Made by a program: the position numbers and the translations under genes | The notes under the pieces: model-generated | What the model saw: only the letters and a program-made list of their open reading frames with translations | Told to the model about the DNA's origin: nothing | Databases searched by the model: none | DNA from: Corynebacterium sp. HS2168-gen11 | GTDB taxonomy: Bacteria; Actinomycetota; Actinomycetes; Mycobacteriales; Mycobacteriaceae | Reading direction: 5' to 3' | DNA length: 64,000 nucleotides | NCBI RefSeq assembly: GCF_024834075.1 | Contig: NZ_JANUXR010000001.1 | Span: 245,016 to 309,015, forward strand | In this document: positions 54,552 through 62,332 of the stretch, piece by piece | Layout of the letters: each line of letters starts with the position of its first letter | Numbering within the stretch: the stretch's first letter is position 1

Positions 54552-56945
54552 TTAACGCTTCACACGCTTCAGAAATGCCATCACACTCGGAATACGCAGA
54601 GTTTCTAGGACTGCAATCATGATAGCCAGCAAGGAACCCAAAATCGCACCAACATATGCACCCCACCGATGTGAGGAATCCGGCTGTGCTGGTGGAGTCA
54701 CCACTTCTGAAGCCACCAGTTCGCATGCCTTGTCTGCAGGACTACCGACGACGAAGGTCAGTGTTTCTGGTTCTGTTCGAATCGTTTTCCCGGTAGCTGC
54801 AACAGTGGCACTGGCAACAGCGTTGAAGGTATACACACCTGGTCGAGTGAAGATCCAGTTGGTATGCACATGCGAAGCATTGTCAATATCAATGGTGGTA
54901 TCGCCAACAGTGGAGTCAATTAAGACCTTCGCATTCTCATGTAACGTGGCATCCTTATATAAACCAAATGCTGCACCTTCTGGAATCTTCACAGGCTGCA
55001 GGTCAAGCTTGATGCCTTCGCTAAACTGCGACATATCCAACGATTGCGTGTTATAGCCAGGCCACAATATATTGGTTTGGCCTGCTAGGGTTTCTGGCAA
55101 ACGCCAGAAATGACCATCAGTTAAATACTTTGGATCTAAGAAATTCAATCCCTGGTTGTCATAGCGCGATGTCCGCTTGGTACGTGCACTTGGAACCACA
55201 ACATTCACGACGTCGCTCAGCTTGCGATCAACGAAGGTGTTGCTAATTGTGCCAGTTTCATCCTTGAGCACCATTGACAACTGCGATGCGTCGCCAGTGA
55301 TTTTCAAATCGGTATGTCCACTGCTTAATACCGCTTTTTCACAGCTGCGTGGCTCATCGGAAGGCTTTGTTTCTTCAGTGTTTGACGCAGATGGTGCAGG
55401 AGCGGTTGCTTTGGTCTTGAGCAGAATCGATGGCAAGGTTTGTGGCATAAGTGCCTCGCTGCCATCTTCTTGCTCGGTAAGCGTAATGCGTTCGCGAGTA
55501 GGAGAAACACCCTTATCGGTATGCACTGCTGGATTCGGCCGCACGCCAACTTCAATATATTGGCCTTCAAGATCATCGTTGTAGAGCGTCATTGTGGCAG
55601 TACCATGCTCCATCATGATCATGCCAAGATCATTGGCATCATCGGAGTCGGCATTATCAAAGGTTTTTACTGTAATATATCCGCGGTAATTTGGATCATC
55701 AGCAGTAAACCGCAGGCGTACGAATTCATCCGGCAATTGTTCCAGGCTCGGAGTGATCGTTACATCCTTCGCTGGCTGATACTCCTCTAAATTCAAGCTG
55801 ACATTTTTAGGATTTGGCTGTTCTGCCATAATCTCAGCCTCGCCTGAAGCAGACGTCACACTTACTGGGACAACTTTGCCGGCGTCGTCAAGCTCGTGTA
55901 CGAGTGGCTCTGCGATCCAACGCGCACCATTTTGATCATTTGGCGTGAAAATTGCTTGCAATTTGGTTGCCTCAGGACCGATCAATTCTGGCCATTCGGC
56001 ATGACCGTTGGTCACTGGCAGATCGGTGAGGTGATAGCCCTCAATTAAAATGGTCAAGGTACCGTTGAGGTTCTTATCAGCCGCGTTGAACACCAGGTTC
56101 GTTAAATGCTCATCGCCGCCATCGGTGCCTTCATATGGAGCCAAAGAAAATTCATAACCAGCGGTTGTCAGATCGCCAATTGGCGCTTGGTTGTAGCGCT
56201 CTTGCAATGGAACTGGATTTTTCACCGATTCATCAGGTGATTTGCCACCAACTTGGACAACCAAGGTTTGAAGTGGCGTAGTTTTAAATTCACCATCGGT
56301 AGTGCGTCCGGAAATCCGATAGGTAATTTTATGCCGACCTGGGCGCGTAAACAGCGTGTAATTATGGGTATGGCTACCAGTGACCAACACATTCGAGCGA
56401 TTACTCTTCGCTCCCGAACCAAGCATTTTCGACAAGCCGACTGGGTAGGCATCCCAGAAGTTAAATAATTCGACTTGTCCTGGACCATCGACGGACACTA
56501 AGTCCAAGGCAGCTTCTTGATCAACAAAGTGATCAAATGGTAAGCCATCGCCAGCGCCATAGCCCCACCAAATTGGATCATGTGGCCTGCTGCTTACCGC
56601 AGGTGCCGTGTAGTAGGTGGCACCAGGGCGTAAGTCTGCATATGCGAAAAGATCATTCTCTGGCACCGTGAATTGATACTGTGGCTTGCCGCGGTACCAG
56701 CCTTTGCCGATCCAAAGTACGGATTGATCAATATCGGCGGTTTCACCCTCACCATAACCAACCCGTAATTCCAGCTTCTCAGTCGCAGTGTCGTAATACG
56801 CCTTTGGCGAATCCACATGGCGACCAGTGACAACAAATTTACCGTCATCAGGTCCAGCAACTGCGATTTGTGGCTGCAACATTACTGGAGCAGCCAAACT
56901 CAACGTCGTCAGCGCTGCCATGATTCGGATTGCGTTCTTGCGCAT
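54552..56945 (-). CDS. large ABC-associated surface repeat protein (first gene)
   Basis: A 797-residue exported protein, first in the operon: signal peptide (about 1-30); repeat A (about 37-235, with PIWWGYGAGD and SHTHNYTLFTRPGRHKI); a middle region of about 300 residues of beta-rich sequence (YEFSLAPYEGTDGGDEH, then FVRLRFTADDPNYRGYI); repeat B (about 540-730: SSGHTDLKIT, ILWPGYNTQSL, ASHVHTNWIFTRPGVYTF); and a C-terminal helix with basic tail. This resembles TIGR03773. It would be the longest surface component and is read first from the only large upstream gap. Confidence 0.87.
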   Translation of the reverse strand: MRKNAIRIMAALTTLSLAAPVMLQPQIAVAGPDDGKFVVTGRHVDSPKAYYDTATEKLELRVGYGEGETADIDQSVLWIGKGWYRGKPQYQFTVPENDLFAYADLRPGATYYTAPAVSSRPHDPIWWGYGAGDGLPFDHFVDQEAALDLVSVDGPGQVELFNFWDAYPVGLSKMLGSGAKSNRSNVLVTGSHTHNYTLFTRPGRHKITYRISGRTTDGEFKTTPLQTLVVQVGGKSPDESVKNPVPLQERYNQAPIGDLTTAGYEFSLAPYEGTDGGDEHLTNLVFNAADKNLNGTLTILIEGYHLTDLPVTNGHAEWPELIGPEATKLQAIFTPNDQNGARWIAEPLVHELDDAGKVVPVSVTSASGEAEIMAEQPNPKNVSLNLEEYQPAKDVTITPSLEQLPDEFVRLRFTADDPNYRGYITVKTFDNADSDDANDLGMIMMEHGTATMTLYNDDLEGQYIEVGVRPNPAVHTDKGVSPTRERITLTEQEDGSEALMPQTLPSILLKTKATAPAPSASNTEETKPSDEPRSCEKAVLSSGHTDLKITGDASQLSMVLKDETGTISNTFVDRKLSDVVNVVVPSARTKRTSRYDNQGLNFLDPKYLTDGHFWRLPETLAGQTNILWPGYNTQSLDMSQFSEGIKLDLQPVKIPEGAAFGLYKDATLHENAKVLIDSTVGDTTIDIDNASHVHTNWIFTRPGVYTFNAVASATVAATGKTIRTEPETLTFVVGSPADKACELVASEVVTPPAQPDSSHRWGAYVGAILGSLLAIMIAVLETLRIPSVMAFLKRVKR

Positions 56946-56974
56946 TTCTCCACAACCTTTCCAATAAGGGGCTG

Positions 56975-57064
56975 TTAATGAAAATATTGAAAATTGGTTC
57001 CATTTAGAAACTTCGACTTTTAGAATAGCGAACCAATATCAAAACGCAACACGGTTTTCATTAA
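56975..57064. promoter_or_regulatory. nested inverted repeats upstream of the ABC operon
   Basis: TTAATGAAAA (56975-56984) and TTTTCATTAA (57055-57064) are exact complements; inside them ATTGGTTC (56993-57000) pairs with GAACCAAT (57030-57037). TTTAGAA occurs twice (57003-57009 and 57019-57025). On the minus strand TATTCT (near 57022-57027) could be a -10 element. Half-sites of the type TGAAAA/TTTTCA occur in Zur boxes, but no full Zur or DtxR box is present. Confidence 0.4.
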
Positions 57065-57135
57065 GTGCGTGTCTCTTTTCAATTACAACTATTCGCGCAG
57101 GAAAACTTCCCCTCACCTGTGAATGAAATAAGGCG

Positions 57136-57141
57136 TAGAAT
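57136..57141 (+). promoter_or_regulatory. -10 element of the SDR gene
   Basis: TAGAAT ends 6 bases before the ATG at 57148, so transcription should begin at the A of the start codon (leaderless). Confidence 0.55.
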
Positions 57142-57147
57142 AAAGTA

Positions 57148-57981
57148 ATGCAAACAATTATTATCACCGGAGCCAGCAGTGGTGTTGGCAAAGAAGCCGC
57201 TCGCTTAATCGCCGCACACCATCCAGATGATCGTCTTATCTTGGTCGGACGCAATGTAGAAAAAACCAAGGCCATTGCAACGGAATTACAGGCCGAATAT
57301 CTCACCGCCGACTTCGGCAAACTCGAAGATGTACGTACTCTCGCTGCACAAATCCGCGAATTAACCGATACCATCGACGTGCTTGCCAATAACGCTGGCG
57401 GGCTTTTCGACGGACCTCGGTTCACCCATGATGGATTTGAATACAGCTTCCAGGTCAATCATTTAGCCCCAATGCTTCTGACCAATTTATTATTTGATAT
57501 CTTGCAGCGCTCCAAAGCCACGATCGTGGCAACCTCCTCGATCATTAATCGCCTGGGCACGCTTGATCTCGATCATCTTGCTACAGGTGAAAACTTTCGC
57601 TCCTCCAAGGCCTATGCCCAGGGCAAACTTGCCAATATCTTATTTACCCAAGAGCTCCACCGCCGCTACCACAAAGACGGCATTCGCGCGGTAAGTTTCC
57701 ACCCAGGTGTTGTAGCAAGCAATTTTTCCACGAGTTCGAAATCTCCACTCTCGCTGTTCTACAAGAGCAAACTAGCCTCGACATTTGGAATTTCCTCGGC
57801 TGAAGGCGGGCGTCGATTAGCATTTTTCATTTTGAATCAATCGGAAGCCCTAGCTGCGAGCGGTACCTACTATGAACAACCATTGGTACCAGGTGCCACA
57901 CATGCACAGGCTCACGATCCAGCCTTTGCCGAGCGCTTTTTCGATATTAGTTCTGACCTGCTGAAAATCAGCTGGCCGTGA
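57148..57981 (+). CDS. short-chain dehydrogenase/reductase (SDR)
   Basis: A 277-residue NAD(P)-dependent oxidoreductase. TGASSGVGKEAA (residues 6-17) binds the cofactor, NNAGG is the structural motif and the catalytic YAQGK follows the Ser in VATSSIINR. The long form resembles retinol dehydrogenase-like SDRs. The substrate is unknown. It is divergent from the surface ABC operon with about 200 bp between starts, and prfC follows 32 bp downstream on the same strand with its own -10 element. Confidence 0.9.
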   Translation: MQTIIITGASSGVGKEAARLIAAHHPDDRLILVGRNVEKTKAIATELQAEYLTADFGKLEDVRTLAAQIRELTDTIDVLANNAGGLFDGPRFTHDGFEYSFQVNHLAPMLLTNLLFDILQRSKATIVATSSIINRLGTLDLDHLATGENFRSSKAYAQGKLANILFTQELHRRYHKDGIRAVSFHPGVVASNFSTSSKSPLSLFYKSKLASTFGISSAEGGRRLAFFILNQSEALAASGTYYEQPLVPGATHAQAHDPAFAERFFDISSDLLKISWP

Positions 57982-57999
57982 AATGTTAAGGGCATTATG

Positions 58000-58005
58000 T
58001 AGTAT
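58000..58005 (+). promoter_or_regulatory. -10 element of prfC
   Basis: TAGTAT, preceded by TG, ends 8 bases before the ATG at 58014. Leader predicted at 0-3 nt. Confidence 0.45.
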
Positions 58006-58013
58006 TAAGTTCC

Positions 58014-59657
58014 ATGAGCTCTTCTCCAGAAACGCGCACTGAAGCTGCGCGGCGCCGTACCTTTGCCGTAATTGCCCACCCTGACGCTGGTAAATCCACG
58101 CTCACCGAAGCATTAGCACTCCACGCCCATGTCATTACCGAAGCGGGCGCCGTGCACGGCAAAGCGGGCCGCAAAGCAACAGTCTCCGACTGGATGGAGA
58201 TGGAAAAAGATCGCGGTATCTCCATTGCGTCTTCTGCACTACAGTTCGAATACGCACCTGAAGGCCATACTGGCGAGCCATATATGATCAACCTTGTTGA
58301 TACCCCTGGCCACGCCGACTTCTCCGAGGACACCTACCGCGTGCTCACCGCCGTCGACGCCGCAGTTATGCTTATCGACGCCGCCAAAGGTCTCGAGCCA
58401 CAAACCTTAAAACTTTTCCGCGTGTGTAAAGCCCGCGGCCTCCCAATCGTCACAGTGATTAACAAGTGGGACCGGCCAGGCCGCACCCCATTAGAACTCG
58501 TCGACGAAATTGTGCAGGAAATTGGCCTGCAACCAACGCCACTGTATTGGCCAGTTGGCGAAGCTGGCGACTTCCGTGGCCTGGCACATATTAATGCCGA
58601 TGGTGAAGCCGATGAGTATATTCACTTCCTGCGCACCGCCGGTGGCTCCACGATTGCCCCAGAAGAGCACTATGATCCAGCAGCAGCACTCGACAAAGAA
58701 GCTGACAGCTGGGAAACAGCAGCTGAAGAAGTTGAACTTCTGGCTGCTGACGGTGCTATTCACAATCAAGAAATGTTCTTGGAATGTGTGACGTCCCCAC
58801 TGATCTTTGCCTCGGCAATGCTGAACTTTGGTGTGCACCAAATCCTTGATACGCTCTGCGAACTCGCACCAGCCCCACGCGGACGCGAATCAGATGAAAA
58901 AGTCATCGCAGCTGCCACCAGCGGCATTGATACCAAGCGTGAAGTTGAAGACGAATTCTCAGGCGTGATCTTCAAAGTCCAAGCTGGTATGGACAAAAAT
59001 CACCGCGACTCCTTAGCCTTCATGCGCATCGTGTCTGGTGAATTCGACCGCGGCATGCAGGTCACGCACGCCCAATCTGGACGCAGCTTCTCCACCAAAT
59101 ATGCCCTCACGGTTTTCGGACGCACGCGTTCGACCGTGGAAACTGCCTACCCAGGCGATATCGTAGGCCTTGTCAACGCCGGCTCACTGGCCCCAGGCGA
59201 TACCATTTACGCAGGTAAAAAAGTACAATTCCCGCCAATGCCGCAGTTCGCCCCAGAGCACTTCCGTACGCTGCGCGCCAAGAGCCTCGGCAAATACAAA
59301 CAATTCCGTAAAGCGCTCGATCAACTCGCAGCCGAAGGCGTGGTGCAAATTTTGCGTAACGACGCCCGTGGCGACGCCGCCCCAGTCATGGCAGCTGTTG
59401 GCCCGATGCAGTTCGAAGTCATGATGGCACGCATGCAAAACGAATACAACGTCGAAACCACAGCGGATCCAATCCCTTACTCCGTGGCTCGCCGAACCAC
59501 CGCAGCCACGGCACCAGAACTGGCAAAACAACGTGGTGTCGAAATCTTTACCCGTACTGACGGTGAAATCGTCGCGTTGTTTGGCGACAAGTGGAAACTG
59601 GCCTTTATTGAAAAAGAACATCCAGAATTTGAGATCTTCCCGATGATCGCCGATTAA
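58014..59657 (+). CDS. prfC: peptide chain release factor 3
   Basis: A 547-residue GTPase that recycles release factors 1 and 2 from the ribosome. G1 is AHPDAGKST (about 22-30), RGISIASSALQ contains the switch region, G3 is DTPGHADFSED and G4 is NKWDR. The C-terminal domains include GPMQFEVMMARMQNEY. Length agrees with the family (about 530). The N-terminal Ser/Glu/Arg stretch is a little longer than E. coli RF3. The sequence shows no sign of the tetracycline-resistance or EF-G subfamilies. Confidence 0.95.
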   Translation: MSSSPETRTEAARRRTFAVIAHPDAGKSTLTEALALHAHVITEAGAVHGKAGRKATVSDWMEMEKDRGISIASSALQFEYAPEGHTGEPYMINLVDTPGHADFSEDTYRVLTAVDAAVMLIDAAKGLEPQTLKLFRVCKARGLPIVTVINKWDRPGRTPLELVDEIVQEIGLQPTPLYWPVGEAGDFRGLAHINADGEADEYIHFLRTAGGSTIAPEEHYDPAAALDKEADSWETAAEEVELLAADGAIHNQEMFLECVTSPLIFASAMLNFGVHQILDTLCELAPAPRGRESDEKVIAAATSGIDTKREVEDEFSGVIFKVQAGMDKNHRDSLAFMRIVSGEFDRGMQVTHAQSGRSFSTKYALTVFGRTRSTVETAYPGDIVGLVNAGSLAPGDTIYAGKKVQFPPMPQFAPEHFRTLRAKSLGKYKQFRKALDQLAAEGVVQILRNDARGDAAPVMAAVGPMQFEVMMARMQNEYNVETTADPIPYSVARRTTAATAPELAKQRGVEIFTRTDGEIVALFGDKWKLAFIEKEHPEFEIFPMIAD

Positions 59658-59672
59658 GGGAATGAGAAGTGA

Positions 59673-59702
59673 AAAAGCCGCGCTGGTGACAGTGCGGCTT
59701 TT
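59673..59702 (+). terminator. terminator after prfC
   Basis: AAAAGCCGC (59673-59681) pairs with GCGGCTTTT (59694-59702), 15 bp after the stop. The T-tract is four bases. Confidence 0.78.
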
Positions 59703-59778
59703 GTGTGTGGGTGTGGGTGCGGGTGTGGCGTGGTTTGGTGTGGCGGGCGCGGGGGCGCGTGGTGTGGCGGGCGCGGCG
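59702..59778 (+). repeat. G/T-rich low-complexity tract
   Basis: About 77 bp with almost no A or C on the plus strand, built from GTGTGGGTGTGGGTGCGGGT and GTGTGGCGGGCGCGG units; the latter is seen twice (about 59738 and 59763). Runs of GGG spaced by 3-6 bases could form G-quadruplex DNA or RNA. No gene is predicted within it. Confidence 0.8.
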
Positions 59779-59784
59779 CAACGG

Positions 59785-60441
59785 CTAGAGATGAAATATC
59801 CCTAATATCACCAAAATCGCGCCAACAATATACCCGGCAACCTTTGCTAACTGCTGCTTCTTTGATCGCAGCCGCTCAAAACCGCGTCCCCAAATAGAAT
59901 CTGGATACAAGCGCATCAACCCGACTCCAATGGCCGCCGCTGTTGGAAGCGAGAGAGCAGCCAGCGCATAGAAAAACATGCCACCATAGCGCACGGCAAC
60001 CGACAGGTCCCCGACACTTAATACCGCAATGCCAGCAAAAAATGGCACAGATGTTGCTGATTGAATCACCCCTAGCAAGAAACCGGTGGCAAAGGTCTTC
60101 ACACTCGGCGTTTGCAGTGGTGGTAACAGCTTCGACACCATTTGCGAACTATCTCCGCCACGAATGCTAAGCACAATGCTCAGCACACCAACGGCAATAA
60201 GCACCACGCCAAAAATCGAAGAAGATACAAGTTTCTTAATGGGGTCGCCGATGCCGTCGAAAAGCAGCATCGTTGCGAGCGCAAGCATAAACACGCCCAA
60301 CCAATCGCCACCAACGAGCAGCGTGGCGATCCTGCCAAAACGAGCTCGCGCTGGAAGTAGCACTCCCAACGCCACTAAGACCCCGATCAACAACACATTG
60401 AGGGAGTCTAAAAACGCATACGTTACAGCCAGCCAAATCAC
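59785..60441 (-). CDS. six-TMS membrane protein, LysE/GAP-like
   Basis: A 218-residue membrane protein with about six transmembrane segments in a layout typical of LysE-superfamily exporters (GAP/Sap or CadD-like): segments at about 1-28, 38-60, 68-90, 113-135, 145-168 and 193-215, with the loop LRSKKQQLAK before the last. I do not recognise a specific subfamily or substrate. It is convergent with prfC, and the G/T-rich tract lies just beyond its 3' end. No clear ribosome binding site; ATG at 60441. Confidence 0.65.
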   Translation of the reverse strand: MIWLAVTYAFLDSLNVLLIGVLVALGVLLPARARFGRIATLLVGGDWLGVFMLALATMLLFDGIGDPIKKLVSSSIFGVVLIAVGVLSIVLSIRGGDSSQMVSKLLPPLQTPSVKTFATGFLLGVIQSATSVPFFAGIAVLSVGDLSVAVRYGGMFFYALAALSLPTAAAIGVGLMRLYPDSIWGRGFERLRSKKQQLAKVAGYIVGAILVILGIFHL

Positions 60442-60504
60442 TACTCGTGCATCTCCTTATATTGATTATCACCGAGTCTAACTGGTTTTTCGTCAGCCTC
60501 CCAG

Positions 60505-60554
60505 TACCCCCAAACTGGTCTAAAAACAGACAGATTCGGAGCATTACCCCCAAA
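60505..60554. promoter_or_regulatory. direct repeat of TACCCCCAAA upstream of gapB
   Basis: The 10-mer TACCCCCAAA occurs at 60505-60514 and 60545-60554, exactly 40 bp apart. A TAATAT hexamer (60581-60586) follows as a possible -10. C4-5 runs flanked by A resemble RamA sites as I remember them; RamA regulation of gapB would fit gluconeogenic control but is inference. Confidence 0.45.
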
Positions 60555-60724
60555 GCAAACATTTTTGGCGGAGATTCCGTTAATATGGCGGTGGAAATTT
60601 CAACAGAGTCCACCCCCTCCCATTAAGAAAATTTCCAACAAGGAAGCGGTAATCCGCGGATTTTCAGCATTCCCCCATCGCGCCCTAATGGGGTGCGGCA
60701 CGCACTATCAAAGGATCCAGCCTT

Positions 60725-62161
60725 ATGAACTCACATTGGAACGAACGAATCGAAGCCGCTCAAAAAATGCTTCCCCTATTAGGGAAATTGCATCGCGAGA
60801 ATAATGTCATTACGTCCGTATTCGGCCGTTTGCTCATCGACGTCACCGACATCGACGTGGTCAAAGCGCATCGCTATTCCCGCCTGGCCACCATTAAGGA
60901 ATTAAGTCCGACAGATACATTGCCGATTTTGGAGAAGCTGACTCATCTGAATCTCGGTTCTGCATCTATTGACCTTGGTCGTTTGGCTGTGAAGTTTGCC
61001 GAGCATGATGGCGATCTCGATAGCTTCTTGCAAACTGAGCTTGCCGAAGTGATCGGCACCAGCAACAATCAGCCGTCGCGCGATATTGTGCTCTATGGTT
61101 TTGGTCGTATTGGCCGGTTGTTGGCTCGCATTTTGATCTCACGAGAAGCGACCTACGGTTCCGTGAGGCTGCGTGCCGTCGTCGTCAGGCGCAATGGCGA
61201 GAAAGATTTGCAAAAGCGCGCTTCGCTGTTACGTCGCGATTCGGTGCATGGCGCCTTTAATGGCACGATTACCGTCGATGAGGAAAATGATGTGATTTGG
61301 GCGAATGGCACCAAAATTCAGGTCATCTACTCCAACGACCCAGCCAGCGTCGATTACACCGCTTATGGCATTGACGACGCGATTGTGGTGGATAACACTG
61401 GCCGGTGGCGTGACCGCGAAGGCTTGTCCCAGCATTTGAAGTCGAAGGGGGTCTCGCGGGTGATTCTTACTGCGCCTGGCAAGGGGGATCTGCGCAACGT
61501 GGTCTATGGCGTGAATCATACCGACATCGTCGATAGTGATGAGATTATTACCGCCGCATCCTGCACCACGAACGCGATTACGCCAGTTTTGAAGGTGATT
61601 CATGATCACTATGGCGTTAAGCAGGGGCATGTCGAAACAGTGCACTCGTTTACCAATGACCAGAACTTGATTGACAATTTCCACAAGGGCGAACGACGCG
61701 GACGTGCAGCTGGGCTGAATATGGTGCTGACCGAAACTGGCGCTGCCAAAGCCGTGGCGAAAGCGCTGCCGGAAATGGAAGGCAAACTCACCGGCAATGC
61801 CATCCGCGTGCCAACCCCAGATGTCTCAATGGCAGTGCTGAACCTCACGCTCGAGAAGGCCACCACCCGCGAATCCGTTAATAGGCTGATGGATCAGGTT
61901 GCTCTGCACTCCAACCTGCGACAACAAATCGCATACACACACTCGCCGGAAGTCGTCTCCACCGACTTCGTTGGGAGCACGCACGCAGGCATTGTGGATG
62001 GACTTGCGACCATCGTGAATGGAACCCAGCTCGTGCTTTACGTCTGGTATGACAATGAATTTGGCTATTCCAATCAGGTCATCCGGATTGTTGAACACGT
62101 CGCGGGGGCGCGGCCTAAGGTGGTGCCGAAGCGGGTTGATCAACGAGAACTCACAACCTAA
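60725..62161 (+). CDS. gapB: glyceraldehyde-3-phosphate dehydrogenase, GapB type
   Basis: A 478-residue GAPDH with about 125 extra N-terminal residues before the Rossmann motif (IVLYGFGRIGRLLARIL). The active-site cysteine is in SCTTNAITPVLKV and the substrate loop is TETGAAKAVAKALPEMEGKL. Long GapB proteins act mainly in the gluconeogenic direction in C. glutamicum. The N-terminal region (KMLPLLGKLHRENNVITS) is helical and has no motif known to me. The 130-nt leader has two small hairpins (60646-60657 and 60673-60693). AAAGGA lies about 9 bases before the ATG. Confidence 0.95.
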   Translation: MNSHWNERIEAAQKMLPLLGKLHRENNVITSVFGRLLIDVTDIDVVKAHRYSRLATIKELSPTDTLPILEKLTHLNLGSASIDLGRLAVKFAEHDGDLDSFLQTELAEVIGTSNNQPSRDIVLYGFGRIGRLLARILISREATYGSVRLRAVVVRRNGEKDLQKRASLLRRDSVHGAFNGTITVDEENDVIWANGTKIQVIYSNDPASVDYTAYGIDDAIVVDNTGRWRDREGLSQHLKSKGVSRVILTAPGKGDLRNVVYGVNHTDIVDSDEIITAASCTTNAITPVLKVIHDHYGVKQGHVETVHSFTNDQNLIDNFHKGERRGRAAGLNMVLTETGAAKAVAKALPEMEGKLTGNAIRVPTPDVSMAVLNLTLEKATTRESVNRLMDQVALHSNLRQQIAYTHSPEVVSTDFVGSTHAGIVDGLATIVNGTQLVLYVWYDNEFGYSNQVIRIVEHVAGARPKVVPKRVDQRELTT

Positions 62162-62242
62162 CCCATTAAGGAAATTGATGGGTGAGGTGTTGGCGTAATC
62201 CAGCGGAAACACGCAAGCCTGAATAATGAGGTGGTTTTGACG

Positions 62243-62324
62243 GCGCTTAGCTGCACAACTTAGGATTGATACCTTAATTAAGGAAACTAGATCCTCTAGT
62301 GTGCGCTAAGCGCTTTTATTTTTT
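62243..62324 (+). other. branched RNA-like structure ending in a T-tract
   Basis: The outer stem pairs GCGCTTAGC-t-GCAC (62243-62256) with GTGCGCTAAGCGC (62301-62313): 13 bp, one bulge. Its loop holds two further inverted repeats, CCTTAATTAAGG (62272-62283) and ACTAGA-TCC-TCTAGT (62286-62300), giving a three-way junction. TTTTATTTTTT follows (62314-62324), eight bases before the SulP start. Candidate gapB terminator or sulP attenuator. Confidence 0.65.
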
Positions 62325-62332
62325 CAGTTGGG

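Noticed and set aside
57019..57038. TTAGAATAGCGAACC as a DtxR box before the surface operon
   Set aside because: Only about 11 of 19 consensus positions match and the right half is not symmetric.
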